A stretch of DNA of 64,000 nt from Hordeum vulgare subsp. vulgare (taxonomy: Eukaryota; Streptophyta; Magnoliopsida; Poales; Poaceae), in assembly GCF_904849725.1 (NCBI RefSeq), contig NC_058522.1, positions 337,347,029-337,411,028 of the forward strand, written 5' to 3'. Both the position numbers and the translations under genes were made by a program. Positions 1 to 10,009 of the stretch are shown here, in pieces. The number at the start of each line of letters is the position of its first letter. Position 1 is the stretch's first letter. A model generated the notes under the pieces. The model had not been told where the DNA came from. It worked only from the letters and a program-made list of their open reading frames with translations, and searched no databases.

Positions 1-114
1 ATCATCCACACTATCCCAAAGGCTTTACTTGGCACTTTATTGAAACAAAAGCTATAAAACATGATTACCACAGTAGCTTAATCATGTGAACACATCAAAA
101 TAGAAATTAAAAGT

Positions 115-132
115 GTTGGGTTGTCTCCCAAC
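115..132 (-). other. Conserved hairpin downstream of the element 1 ORF
   Basis: On the minus strand the sequence is GTTGGGAGACAACCCAAC, a 6-bp perfect stem (7 bp with the next T-A pair) around loop AGACAA. It lies about 50 nt after the stop of the 866-184 ORF, beside a conserved GCCTAGCTA motif. The same structure recurs after the protease ORFs of elements 2 and 3. Function unknown. Confidence 0.7.
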
Positions 133-183
133 ATGCGCTTTTCTTTAAAGCCTTTTAGCTAGGCATGATGATTTCAATGATGC

Positions 184-866
184 TCACATAGGAATAATAA
201 TTATAACATGCAAAAGAGCATCATGAATCTCATGCCAAGAACATTTAAGTCTAGCCCACTTACTATGCATAGAGATTTTGTGAACAAAACCTTTATGGGA
301 GAAATAATCAACTAGCATAGGAAGGCAAAACAAGCATAACTTCAAAACTTTGAACACATAGAGAGGAAACTTGATATTATTGAAATTCCTACAAGCGTAT
401 GTTCCTCCGTCATAATAATTTTCAGTAGCATCATGAAGAAATTCCACAATATAACCAACACATAAAGCATTCTTTTCATAATCTACAAGCATGGAAATTT
501 GACTATTCACCACATAAGAAAATTTCTTCTCATGACTAATAGTGGGAGTATCATAGGAGACTTGAATGCTATAAATTGTTTCCACATTAAAAGAATAATG
601 TTCAAAAAAGGGTATTCATAATTGTGACAACTTTTATAATAATAATCATCACTATTTTTTATATCATAAGTATCATCACAATCAGCATCATAAGTAGCAA
701 CTTGGTTATCATCATAAATTGGAGGCAAGGAATCATCATAACAAATTTGATCATTTGAAGTAGGGGGACTAAAAAGATCATATTCATTATGTATAGCATC
801 CCCAAGCTTGTAATACACATCAATTTCAGCAAATATATTCTCAAATATTTCATTCTCATCAAGCAT
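184..866 (-). pseudogene. Element 1 ORF of unknown function, one frameshift
   Basis: Two minus-strand reading frames (866-507 and 585-184) appear to be one gene broken by a single indel near position 600, beside a run of six A. The upstream part is rich in Asp and Tyr with many short DD/YD clusters. The downstream part is less acidic, has hydrophobic stretches near its C-terminus and ends in IIIIPM. I see no retroviral protease, reverse transcriptase or integrase motif. It lies where elements 2 and 3 have protease, directly before the conserved hairpin, so it is probably the C-terminal product of this non-autonomous family. The 4.25-kb solo LTR lies immediately upstream of its ATG. I do not recognise a function. 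Confidence 0.45.
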
Positions 867-868
867 AG

Positions 869-3800
869 TGTCACACCCTGTTTTTCATCACAAGTATTTT
901 ATGTTGCAAAAATCAGAGCTTGTTAAAACTTTTTCAAATAATGTTGCGAGTGCAATGTCAGCCCTTGTATGAGTGAAAGCTTGCTTGCTTGATGACTCAA
1001 ACCCATGAAAAACTTATTATTCTGCTCTCTTCAAAAACCCTTTTTCCTTTATATCAAGATCACCTTCATCATGTTGGGATACACTACTAACTCATGAAGC
1101 TAAGTGGCACTTCCAACCAAAGTTGGTGATCTGATCCAGATATTATTTTCATTCATTAAAAACATTAATTGGTGATTTAAAATATTATTTTCCTATTATA
1201 TATTTATGTTTCTTTCTAAGGCCAGGAATGATATTCCCACAAGGAAAATTGCTTTCCTGCCTTAGAAAATTCTGAGTAAATTCATGGAAGCTCAGAAGGA
1301 CATATATTTTCCATATATAAGATTTTCAACCCTATTTTATATTAATATTATTTGAGTAAAACCCTGAAAACTATTTCTGTCTGTTTTAGCTTTTTGAGAT
1401 GTTTCCAAAGGAAATGATCTCAATAAATTCCCATAAAATTACAGGAGCCCTACCAAGCCATATTAGGTGCTCACATAAAATCTCACCTTGATCCAAGGTG
1501 GGGAAGTGCACCTAATGAGCCCAAAACCCTCTCTGTCCAGAAAAGAGTTGGAACAACTCTACATTGCAAAGTCTCTCCAATGGAGGTGAAACTTTGCAGA
1601 GGTGTTTGACACCCCAAATGAGGACTCCACACCAAAGATGGGATTTGTGAGACTCTGTTTGGCCACACTTCCTTTGTAAAGGACAGTACTGGTCATTTTG
1701 AAGCATTTTCAAGTTTACAAAGCTAAACTTGTTCAATGGAGCTCAAATTTGGTGAAACCCCATGTTTTTACCCCAAGACCAAACCTGTTAAGTTTCAGTT
1801 CCAGTGGTGGAGTGGAAGCACCCCAAATCACTGTCGAACACCTACTGACAGGAAGGTAAAAACCCTCCTAGCCACTGTTTTACCCAATGGCAAAGCCCCA
1901 AACTTCGTGAGTTAGAGCCCCAGAACGCCCTGAGCACCCAGTCAACCAGCCCCTCCCCAACTCCAAGCACTAGTGACAAGATCTTCAATTTGAGCCGCAG
2001 GCCAGTACTGGCAACACTGGTGTTCCTTGCCCCCTTTGGCTCGTGCTCCCACTAACACACAACGGCTATGCACACTCCCAGCATCACTCAGGACATGGAG
2101 GACATGTCCCAAGTGCCCAGAGCGCGCCAGCATGCCGTGGCATGCCAAAACTGCGCTCTGGGCGCGCTACAGAGAGCCTCCAGCAAGGGGACATCGCCCC
2201 GGCCAGTTCCAACCCCCATAGTAATGTCCAAACGCTCCTCCGACACCCACTCTGTGCAAAGCTACCATCAGGGGCCCCCTCTCCTCGCGCAAGAGCTCAG
2301 GCGACGCCTGCCCGCGTGTGCCCGACGCGGCTGAGCATGCACGATCGCTGCGGCTCGACCCCACTCGCATTCCCTCTGCGGCCGATGCACCAGGAGGTCC
2401 TAAACCACGTCCCGAACCCATGGTTTCGCGGCTAGCACCTCACTGTGCTCGCACGCGCGCCACAGTGAATCACCGTTGCGTCCGAGTCGGCTCACCACCG
2501 CTGGCCTATAAATAGGTCCCCCCCGGCACCCCAGCAGCCCCGAGGAAGCTTCAGCACAACCACTAGACTCCCCCTAGCCGCCCAATCGAGCTCGTAGAGC
2601 CCCGGTGCTCCAGATCGACCGAGACCCCTCCGCCTCGGAGCTCCGGTCGATCTACGGCTACACGCCGGCTCCTACGCCGCCCGACCTCCCATTGCACTCC
2701 CCTTGACGCCAGGATCATTTCCCCCAACTTCCCCGAGAGAGTCCGTGCCCCTAGCCAGTAGCTCGACGCCAGCCCGAAACCTTTCCGCCACGATCACCTC
2801 GTCGCCGGCGACCCAGACCACCTCCGGTGACGTCCCGACCATGAGCAGGTAGGTGGAGGAACGAGGGACCCATTCCTACTCCTAGATTGGCCTGAGGGCA
2901 ACGGTAGCCTTGCCGGCGTCCGTCTCCACCTCTCTGGCTGGAGGTAGGAGAAGGACCCGACAGGTGGAGCCCACCTGTCGGTGTCCTGGGGCAGCCAGCG
3001 CGCGCAGCCGCTGACACTGACCCCAGGGGCCCGCAGGTCAGGTTTGAACCTGGCCCGCGCGCGCCTGGTGGCCGGTCTGCTGGCTGGGCTGACTAGGTCT
3101 CCCCCCTGGCCTTTTTCTTTTATTTTTAACCTGCAGCTTAAATGATTTTTATAAAAATATTTAGCCATTAGAAAAATATGATTCTTCCACCAACAATTTT
3201 CTAAAAATCTGTAGTAATTAATTCTATAGAGTTTGACATTTATCAAAAATAGAACCTGTTTTGGTATAATAAAATGATATTAAAAGCATTTGTTTGCTCC
3301 TGTTTGCTTTTAAATAAATATGCTTAGCTAATAAAAACCATAGGAAACATTTTCCAAAATAATAAACTGAATTTATTCAAGCTTTGCAACATTTTTAAAA
3401 GCACCTTGTGATCTGTTTTGGTGTGAGCTATTATTTATTTATTCCTTTCTCGACGGTGGAGTTACCGAGTGACGGAGGATCCGGAGCGGAAGACCTCGAA
3501 GACCCCGGATACCTAGCTGACCAAGGCAAGCAGCCCTTTGACCATGACTTGATCATAAACATTGTTGCATGCTAGTATAGTTGGTATTTTCCCGTTGCAT
3601 GTGATCACGTTGCCGGTTCATCATTGTGGTGATGGCACCGGAGGCTTCTTCAAAGCCCTTGCATGTTGATGATGTTATTCACATGGCTCCTCGGAGCATG
3701 AGCATGATCAGCTTGATCTTACCTTCTATGAGGGTCACGCTACTATCATGCGGGTTACTAAAGTTAGATCATTGCATTGAGCTTGACCCTACCCCTTGAG

Positions 3801-5123
3801 GGTCATGCTAATACCATGTTGACAAGTAAAGATAGAGCATTTTATCATGAGCATGATGATAAGTTCAAATAAAAGTTTATGAAAACCCCATCGGGTGCCA
3901 CTAATGCCCGAGCGTGATGATGAGTTGGTGATCACTTTTGGTGAAGTGATGCACCGATGTTTTGTGTGAGTATGGTTTCGGAAATGGGATTAGATTTATG
4001 ATGTGTCGACCGTCCCAACCTTACCAGTACGACCACGATACCCCTTTATGGGACGGGGCTTTGTTGATTACTCTGGTCGGTGCTAGCAAAGAGCCACATT
4101 ACTAGTGGCGGGAGTGATTGTCGTCACTCTCGTGATGGGGTCGTGCCAGGTAGGACGACTATGCCATTATTATGAGTTCCAGGCACACTGTTGGTCCCTG
4201 CATGGTTGATACTGTCCAGAGTCGGTGCTCGTAAGACGTACAACATGTGGGCTGGGTACCAATCGAGTGGACCTCTTTGTCTAGTATCGTCAGGGGAAAG
4301 ATGATGATCGGGTACTTACCTCGGGTATATGTGATATACCGCGAGTCGTGGATGACACGGAAGTTTCCCGGATCTCGTGGGTCCAGTGTACTACCTCTGT
4401 AGAGTGTCAAACTATTCGAATAGCCGCGTCCACGGTCAAGGACAGTTGGGTGGTGCTGCTTAAACTACGACCAGCGTTTCCGCATAAACCAAGTGTGTGT
4501 GTGTGAGTTCGGTGAACGGTGTTAATAACCGGAGTTACTTGAGGAATTGATATGACCAAGTTCGGTGACTTGGCATATAGGGTGAACCTGGTGTGTTCAA
4601 CCCTTGTCAGATATGTCGATATTTGCAACCTGTTCTTCAAGAGTAGTTCTTTAACTTGTAGCATATACCTGATCATTCCACCAAATTGCATTCCACCATA
4701 GATACATGTTACTATTATTCTTCACTATCAATGTTCATATCATGGGCTGTTTGCGAGTACATTCAAAGTACTCATTGGCTTGCCACTAGTTATATTATTG
4801 ACTAGACATGGAAGGACCGGAGTTTGCCGATGAGTACGCCGTCGGAGACGAACCTACGATCTAGGACGCTTCCAAGTCAGAATGCCTATCGGTGTAGGCT
4901 TGATGGCATGGGCACCGCTTAGCCCTTACGAGTTTCCGCTACTCGATGTATCTGTTTAATTTGGCTTTAGGCCTCGCTCTTGAACCCGATTTTCTGGTCG
5001 TTTGATGTAATAATTTCGGTACTTGGATGTAAGACTCTATTATTCAGTATATGTGTTCAGTGAACATTGATCCTTGGGGTCACTGGGCACGGCGAACTTG
5101 AGTTGCTAGTCGGGGTCCCCACA
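869..5123 (+). mobile_element. Solo LTR, 4255 bp, long-LTR (LARD-like) Gypsy family
   Basis: It starts TGTCACACCC and ends GGTCCCCACA, with an exact duplication CATAG on both sides (864-868 and 5124-5128). No primer site, polypurine tract or element gene is present. A TATA box sits mid-element (2507-2514), as expected for an LTR with U3 of about 1.6 kb and a long R-U5. The centre (1900-3100) is strongly GC-rich and the flanks AT-rich. LTRs above 4 kb are known from barley and wheat LARDs such as Sukkula; assigning this copy to that group is inference. Several reading frames in the GC-rich part are chance. Confidence 0.85.
2507..2514 (+). promoter_or_regulatory. TATA box of the 4.25-kb solo LTR
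   Basis: TATAAATA is followed by a C-rich start region and lies in a GC-rich context, the usual core promoter of a grass LTR. It sets the LTR orientation as plus, opposite to the host element. Confidence 0.6.
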
Positions 5124-5483
5124 CATAGCATCCCCAAGCTTGTGGGTTTGCATATCACTAGCATAATCACTCCATCATTAAATGTATGAATAGCACAAAT
5201 AGTATAGCTATAATTATCATCCTCCTCCAAGTTGGTGCCATAAATATTTTCAAGATTATAAGAAGTATCATTATCTTCCCAATTATAATTATCACATCAA
5301 GCAATAGGCATAACAAAATTATCCTCAAGTTTATCATCTTCCTCAACTATTTTTGTTCATTCTCATGAGGCCTATCATTGATGGGAGCAACATTATTTGG
5401 GAGAGATACCTCTTTACCTTCACTTTTCCTTCTTTTCTTCTTCTTCACCGCATTATGTGTGGCTTTATTTGATTCCTCCAAGT

Positions 5484-5936
5484 TTATTTTGAAGAGGTTG
5501 GTTGAATAAAAAGCTCCTCCTCGTTACCTGATTCATCAATAGAAAAAATAGGAGGATATTGGGAAACCTCTTCCCCTTTATTACTATTCTCTCCATCTTC
5601 TATTTCTTTTCTTGTCTTTAAGTAATTGGTAATATAAGGATTCTCAATGCAGTTTACCACGCAATACATACAGATTTCATTTAGATCAAAATCAATCATT
5701 TTCATGAGAACCCTAGCTTTAACATCCTTAGTTTTATCTTTCATTTCTTCATACCCCCCAAATAGACGAAGTTCATTATGATGCTCAAAGGTAATGAGTT
5801 CATCACAATTTTTGGACACAATTCGATCATGAAGTAATCCACATTGGAAATTAAAATGTCCACTTTCATTGCAAAGCTCACAAGAACGACGAGAAATATT
5901 AAGTCTTTCAACACAAACATATAGCCTCTCTTGCAT
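5484..5936 (-). CDS. Element 1 zinc-knuckle ORF (Gag-like, 150 aa)
   Basis: This is an intact minus-strand ORF whose N-terminal part contains CELCNESGHFNFQC, a CX2CX4HX4C zinc knuckle typical of retroelement nucleocapsid proteins (residues about 19-32). The rest is acidic and ends near a run of Glu, Asp and Ser. It follows the primer site after about 400 nt of leader. I see no capsid-type helix cluster like the gag of elements 2 and 3, so this may be only the nucleocapsid part of a decayed gag or a different small RNA-binding protein. The solo LTR separates it from the second ORF of the element. The start is the first ATG of the open frame; an upstream frameshift cannot be excluded. Confidence 0.55.
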   Translation of the reverse strand: MQERLYVCVERLNISRRSCELCNESGHFNFQCGLLHDRIVSKNCDELITFEHHNELRLFGGYEEMKDKTKDVKARVLMKMIDFDLNEICMYCVVNCIENPYITNYLKTRKEIEDGENSNKGEEVSQYPPIFSIDESGNEEELFIQPTSSK

Positions 5937-6348
5937 CCATTTAATTTATAAATACTTATGCCTCTTACAAAATCTATCCTCCCTTTTAGTCATGTCTTCC
6001 CAAACTCTATGCACTCCACAAAAATTTACATGCTTATAAGAATTTTTTTATCATTACTAGTGCAATCATCATTAGTACTATGGATATTCAAAGAATTGAT
6101 ACTAACAATATTGCTATCATGCTAATCACTCAAAGATTTAGTGTCAAACATTTTAATAACTTCTTCTTCTAACACTTGAGCATAGTTTTCCTTTCCATCA
6201 CTTTCACGGAAGACATTGAAAAGATGAATCATATGAGCCAAGCTCAATTCCATTTTTTATAGTTTTCTATTATAAAACCAAACTAGTGACAAACAAGAAA
6301 TTAGAGATTTAATAGCAAGATCTAAAGATATACCTTCAAGCACTCACC

Positions 6349-6366
6349 TCCCCGTCAACAGCGCCA
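6349..6366 (-). other. Primer binding site of element 1 (tRNA-Asp type)
   Basis: The minus strand reads TGGCGCTGTTGACGGGGA, two mismatches from TGGCGCCGTTGCCGGGGA, the complement of the plant tRNA-Asp 3' end as I remember it. It starts 10 nt inside the 5' LTR boundary at 6377. Confidence 0.75.
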
Positions 6367-6829
6367 GAGAAGAGCTTGATGTCTACTACACAAGCTTCTT
6401 CTTTTAGACTCGTGTTGGGCCTCCAAGCGTAGAATTTTGTAGCACAGTACAAAATTTTCCTCAAGTGGATGACCTAAGGTTTATCCATCCATGGGAGGCA
6501 TAGGTTCAGATGGTCTCTCTCAAGCAACCCTGCAATCAAATAACAAAGAGTATCTTGTGTCCCCAACACACCCAATACAATGGTAAATCGTATAGGTGCA
6601 CTAGTTCGGCGAAGAGATGGTGATACAAGTGTAATATGGATGGTAGATATACATTTTTGTAATCTAAAAATATAAACACAGCAATGTAACTAATAGTAAA
6701 CAACGAGAAAAACGTTGTATAAATGCTTGGAAACAAGGCCTAGGGTCCATACTTTCATTAGTGCAAGTTCTCTAAACAATACTAACATAGTTGAATCATA
6801 TATAAATCCATCACATGCGACAAAGAGTT

Positions 6830-7386
6830 TGATGGGGTTATAGTCCTAGGGTAGGGTCATAGGCCTGCCCTGAAGGTCCAACCCAAGGACTACCCCTCAT
6901 AAGGGACAAGGCCCATAGTCAGTTCCGACTGAACTAAGGAGTTCCCTTCATCCAGTCGGTAACAGATCCTCGATCTTCCAGTCGGAGATTAGCATTCGGA
7001 GTTTATCAAACTAACCGACTGGATTCCACTCTGTGCATCCTAACCCCCCTGGAGGGAAACGGTCATACGTTTCCATGTGCCTTTATTACCATTTAAGACG
7101 TACGTTACCTGTAACGTAGGCATTTATTCGCCAGTACTCCACCCCTGTGCACCGAACCGTTGTGGAGGGCAACGCACTCTATATAAGCCACCCTCCCCCA
7201 CTGGTGCAGGGGTTAGCAATTCACTGTATTCTATATTCCACTCGACAACAAGCTCCCTGAGCACTGAGACGTAGGGCTATTACCTCCACCGCAGAGGGCC
7301 CTGAACTCATACAACCTCGACGTAGCTAATACTCTGTCCATCCTTTCGTACCCTACACATCTACTGTCAGGCTTATACGCACGATA
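6830..7386 (+). repeat. 5' LTR of the Tat-type element
   Basis: The 557-bp LTR starts TGATGGGGTTATAG and ends ACGATA, where the 3' copy ends ACGACA, so the terminal CA has become TA. It has one TATA box (7180-7186). It lacks the 56-bp duplication of the promoter region seen in the 3' LTR. Confidence 0.9.
7180..7186 (+). promoter_or_regulatory. TATA box of the 5' LTR
   Basis: TATATAA in the context CACTCTATATAAGCCACC lies about 205 bp before the LTR end. It is the likely promoter of the genomic RNA. Confidence 0.6.
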
Positions 7387-7388
7387 GT

Positions 7389-7406
7389 TGGCCCCCACCG
7401 TGGGGC
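7389..7406 (+). other. Primer binding site (tRNA-Lys type)
   Basis: TGGCCCCCACCGTGGGGC starts two bases after the 5' LTR. It has two mismatches from TGGCGCCCAACGTGGGGC, the site for tRNA-Lys(CUU) as I remember it. Confidence 0.7.
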
Positions 7407-7453
7407 AGGCGTCTAAGCGACTTCCGGCGAGTTTGCGACTACATCATTTCGTC

Positions 7454-10009
7454 ATGTCGTCCGGTGGATATTCGAGCATGGGTCACGAGATCTTCTTCGG
7501 CGCTCTCTCCTTCATCGTCGATGATTCGGCATGGCTTCGGGACACCCCTCTCGATGTCGAGGCGCTTCCCCGCCGCGGGGCTACGCACTTCCGTGCCGAC
7601 GGCCGAGACATTCTTCTTCTCCAGCAGTCGGCTCCGGTGTCGAACTACACCGCCGTCACGCGCCGCAACAAGCGGTCCCGCCGTCCGCGGCTCCAGCGTT
7701 GGGTGCAACACGCTCAGGCGCGCCAGAACGCGTCTTCACAAGTGGCGGTTCTAGAGTCAGTTGTAGTTGCCCCGCCGTCCCAGCGCTCGGACTTGGTTCC
7801 GACTGAGTTTCCTTCCGAGTACGCGGGTCGCGGGCCTGCAGCAGAAGTACACATGGCCAACTCCCACGAAGATCCCCGTCAAGCTGGCCGGAACGAGCAC
7901 GAGATCGGAGAAACATCCGGCGCACATCGTCCACCTCGCCGTTCTGCCAGTCGGCACACTCGGCGGAGCAACGTGGAGTTATTCCGCACACCCCTCCTCA
8001 ACTTGGCTGCGGCTGCCAAGATAGCCGATTCCCTTCAGCCGACTTATTCAGAGGCTGGGAGGGGGATCGAGCAAATCCCCACCCTGTTGCACACGGCGCA
8101 GCAGCAAAATTCTGCGGTCTCCCAGTCGCACAACAGGATCCACAATAGTTCTGTTCATGCGAATACGCATCGGTCAGTTCATAGCCCTGGTTCTCATCAG
8201 CGACACAGAGGAGGCAGCCGTTCCATAAATCCCGAAGATCGTCGCCGTTCACGCACCCCTCCGCGGGGTGGGCCCTACGGGCCCCGACATCATGATGATC
8301 GGCGTTCAGTCGGTGGCACTTACGACCCAAGGCCTGACGCGAGAGGGCATATCGCCCAGCGGAGGGTCGACAGGGGCCGAGCCCTCCGCGATGGTTACGA
8401 TATTGACCGTCCGAGTGGAAGCAGGACCATTGTTTCTGGTCCCGAGTGTTTCTGTCGAGCCATCCGTTCGGTTGACATCCCTCCCAACTTCCGATTGGCG
8501 ACGGAAATTAGCAAGTTTATAGGAGAGTCCAAGCCAGAAACGTGGCTGGATGATTACCGAGTGGAAGTCCAGATCGGAGGAGGAGACGACCATGTCGCCG
8601 TGAAACACCTCCCTCTGATGCTCGACGGCTCGGCGCGAGCGTGGCTGAACCAGTTGGCCCCCTCAAGCATCTACAGCTGGGCAGATCTAGCCCGAGTGTT
8701 CATCAGGACCTTCAAAGGGACGTGCAAGCGCCCTGCTGGCCTCGTGGAGCTCCCGCACTGCGTCCAGAAGCAGAATGAGCCCCTATGGGATTTCATTCAG
8801 CGTTGGACAACCCTCTACCACACGGTGGAGAACGTCACAGAGCATCAAGCAGTCTGCGCCTTCAAGGCAGGCGTGCGGTACAGGGATCTGTACCTGAAGT
8901 TCGACCGAACAGGCGACATCTCCATGAGCAAGATGATGGAGATAGCAACACGCTATGCAAATGGCGAAGAAGAGGACCGCATCCGAAGCGGCAAGCACAA
9001 AACAGTCGCCGATGGAGATGGGAGTAACACTCGGAAGCAGAAGCAGAAAGCTCCATCCACTCCGCAGGCAGAAGCTGCAGCCGTAACCAATGCCAAGTTC
9101 AAGGGCAAAGGGAAAGCTCAGTTCACCCCCAAGAAGAAGCAGTTCAATAACCCCATCCTGGACCAGCCATGTCCGGTTCATACGAAGATGGATGAAGAGG
9201 GCAACCCCATATATGCGAAGCATACCACTCGACAGTGTCGCCTCCTGATCCAGGGGTTCAGCGAAGGGCAACCGAGTGAAAAGGACAATGAACAGGATGA
9301 GGAGAAGAAGGAGGATCCGTTCCCCCAAGTCCATGCAACACTGATGATTTTTGCTGACGTTGAGAGCAAGAGTCGACTAAAGCTGGTGAAGAGGGAGGTG
9401 AACATGGCCACCCCTACCAACCCCAAGTTCCTCAAATGGTCTCAGACTGCGATCACCTTTGACCACTCGGATCATCCAGCACACGTACCCACCCCAGGGA
9501 GACAGGCTCTGGTCGTCGATCCAGTGGTGGAGGGGGTCCGACTGCGCAAAGTCCTCATGGACGGCGGCAGTGGCTTGAACATCATGTACGCCGACACTCT
9601 CAAGGGGATGGGCATTCAGATGTCCAAACTCAGCGAGAGCAGCATGCAGTTCCATGGAGTCGTCCCTGGACGAAAGGCCAAGTCACTCGGCCAGATCGCG
9701 TTGGACGTCGTTTTCGGCTCCGACAAGAACTTCCGCAAGGAAAAGCTGACGTTCGAGGTGGCAGACTTCCAAAGCGCTTACTACGCAATTCTAGGCCGCC
9801 CGGCGTATGCGCATTTTATGGCCCGTCCATGTTACGTATACCTGAAGCTGAAGATGCCAGGCCCGAAAGGTGTGATCACCATCACTGGCAATCGACAGCG
9901 AGCCGAAGAGTGTCTGCAGCAGGGATCAAGAATCGCCGACCAGCAGATGGCCGTCCTCGAGCTTGACGAGTACAAGAAAACAGTCGACCCCGCTGATTTG
10001 ATGCGTTAG
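7454..10009 (+). CDS. gag: Gag-protease polyprotein, N-terminal part of Gag-Pol (851 aa)
   Basis: This is the structural polyprotein of the Tat-type element. The first ATG after the primer site is at 7454; the open frame extends upstream only through non-ATG codons. The first 300 residues are Arg/Ser/His-rich and low in complexity. The Retrotrans_gag domain follows (about 8540-8960, with LDGSARAWLNQLAPSSIYSW), then a Lys-rich linker with a degenerate Cys/His cluster. The aspartic protease has its active site DGGSGLN at 9560 and a second conserved LGRPAYAHFMA block near 9800. The ORF ends at TAG 10007-10009, but the same frame continues into pol, so this stop probably breaks a longer Gag-Pol. 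DGGS in place of DTG/DSG is normal for this lineage. Confidence 0.85.
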   Translation: MSSGGYSSMGHEIFFGALSFIVDDSAWLRDTPLDVEALPRRGATHFRADGRDILLLQQSAPVSNYTAVTRRNKRSRRPRLQRWVQHAQARQNASSQVAVLESVVVAPPSQRSDLVPTEFPSEYAGRGPAAEVHMANSHEDPRQAGRNEHEIGETSGAHRPPRRSASRHTRRSNVELFRTPLLNLAAAAKIADSLQPTYSEAGRGIEQIPTLLHTAQQQNSAVSQSHNRIHNSSVHANTHRSVHSPGSHQRHRGGSRSINPEDRRRSRTPPRGGPYGPRHHDDRRSVGGTYDPRPDARGHIAQRRVDRGRALRDGYDIDRPSGSRTIVSGPECFCRAIRSVDIPPNFRLATEISKFIGESKPETWLDDYRVEVQIGGGDDHVAVKHLPLMLDGSARAWLNQLAPSSIYSWADLARVFIRTFKGTCKRPAGLVELPHCVQKQNEPLWDFIQRWTTLYHTVENVTEHQAVCAFKAGVRYRDLYLKFDRTGDISMSKMMEIATRYANGEEEDRIRSGKHKTVADGDGSNTRKQKQKAPSTPQAEAAAVTNAKFKGKGKAQFTPKKKQFNNPILDQPCPVHTKMDEEGNPIYAKHTTRQCRLLIQGFSEGQPSEKDNEQDEEKKEDPFPQVHATLMIFADVESKSRLKLVKREVNMATPTNPKFLKWSQTAITFDHSDHPAHVPTPGRQALVVDPVVEGVRLRKVLMDGGSGLNIMYADTLKGMGIQMSKLSESSMQFHGVVPGRKAKSLGQIALDVVFGSDKNFRKEKLTFEVADFQSAYYAILGRPAYAHFMARPCYVYLKLKMPGPKGVITITGNRQRAEECLQQGSRIADQQMAVLELDEYKKTVDPADLMR

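Noticed and set aside
1942..3246. Several overlapping open frames on both strands in the GC-rich middle of the solo LTR
   Set aside because: They overlap in many frames, lack domains and sit inside a 4.25-kb LTR defined by exact duplications. GC-rich sequence has few stop codons by chance.
7439..9655. Minus-strand and alternative-frame ORFs over gag, the longest 183 codons (8783-9334)
   Set aside because: They are shadows of the gag-protease frame, which has clear domains. Unlike the antisense gene at 15-19 kb they show no splice signals or domain.
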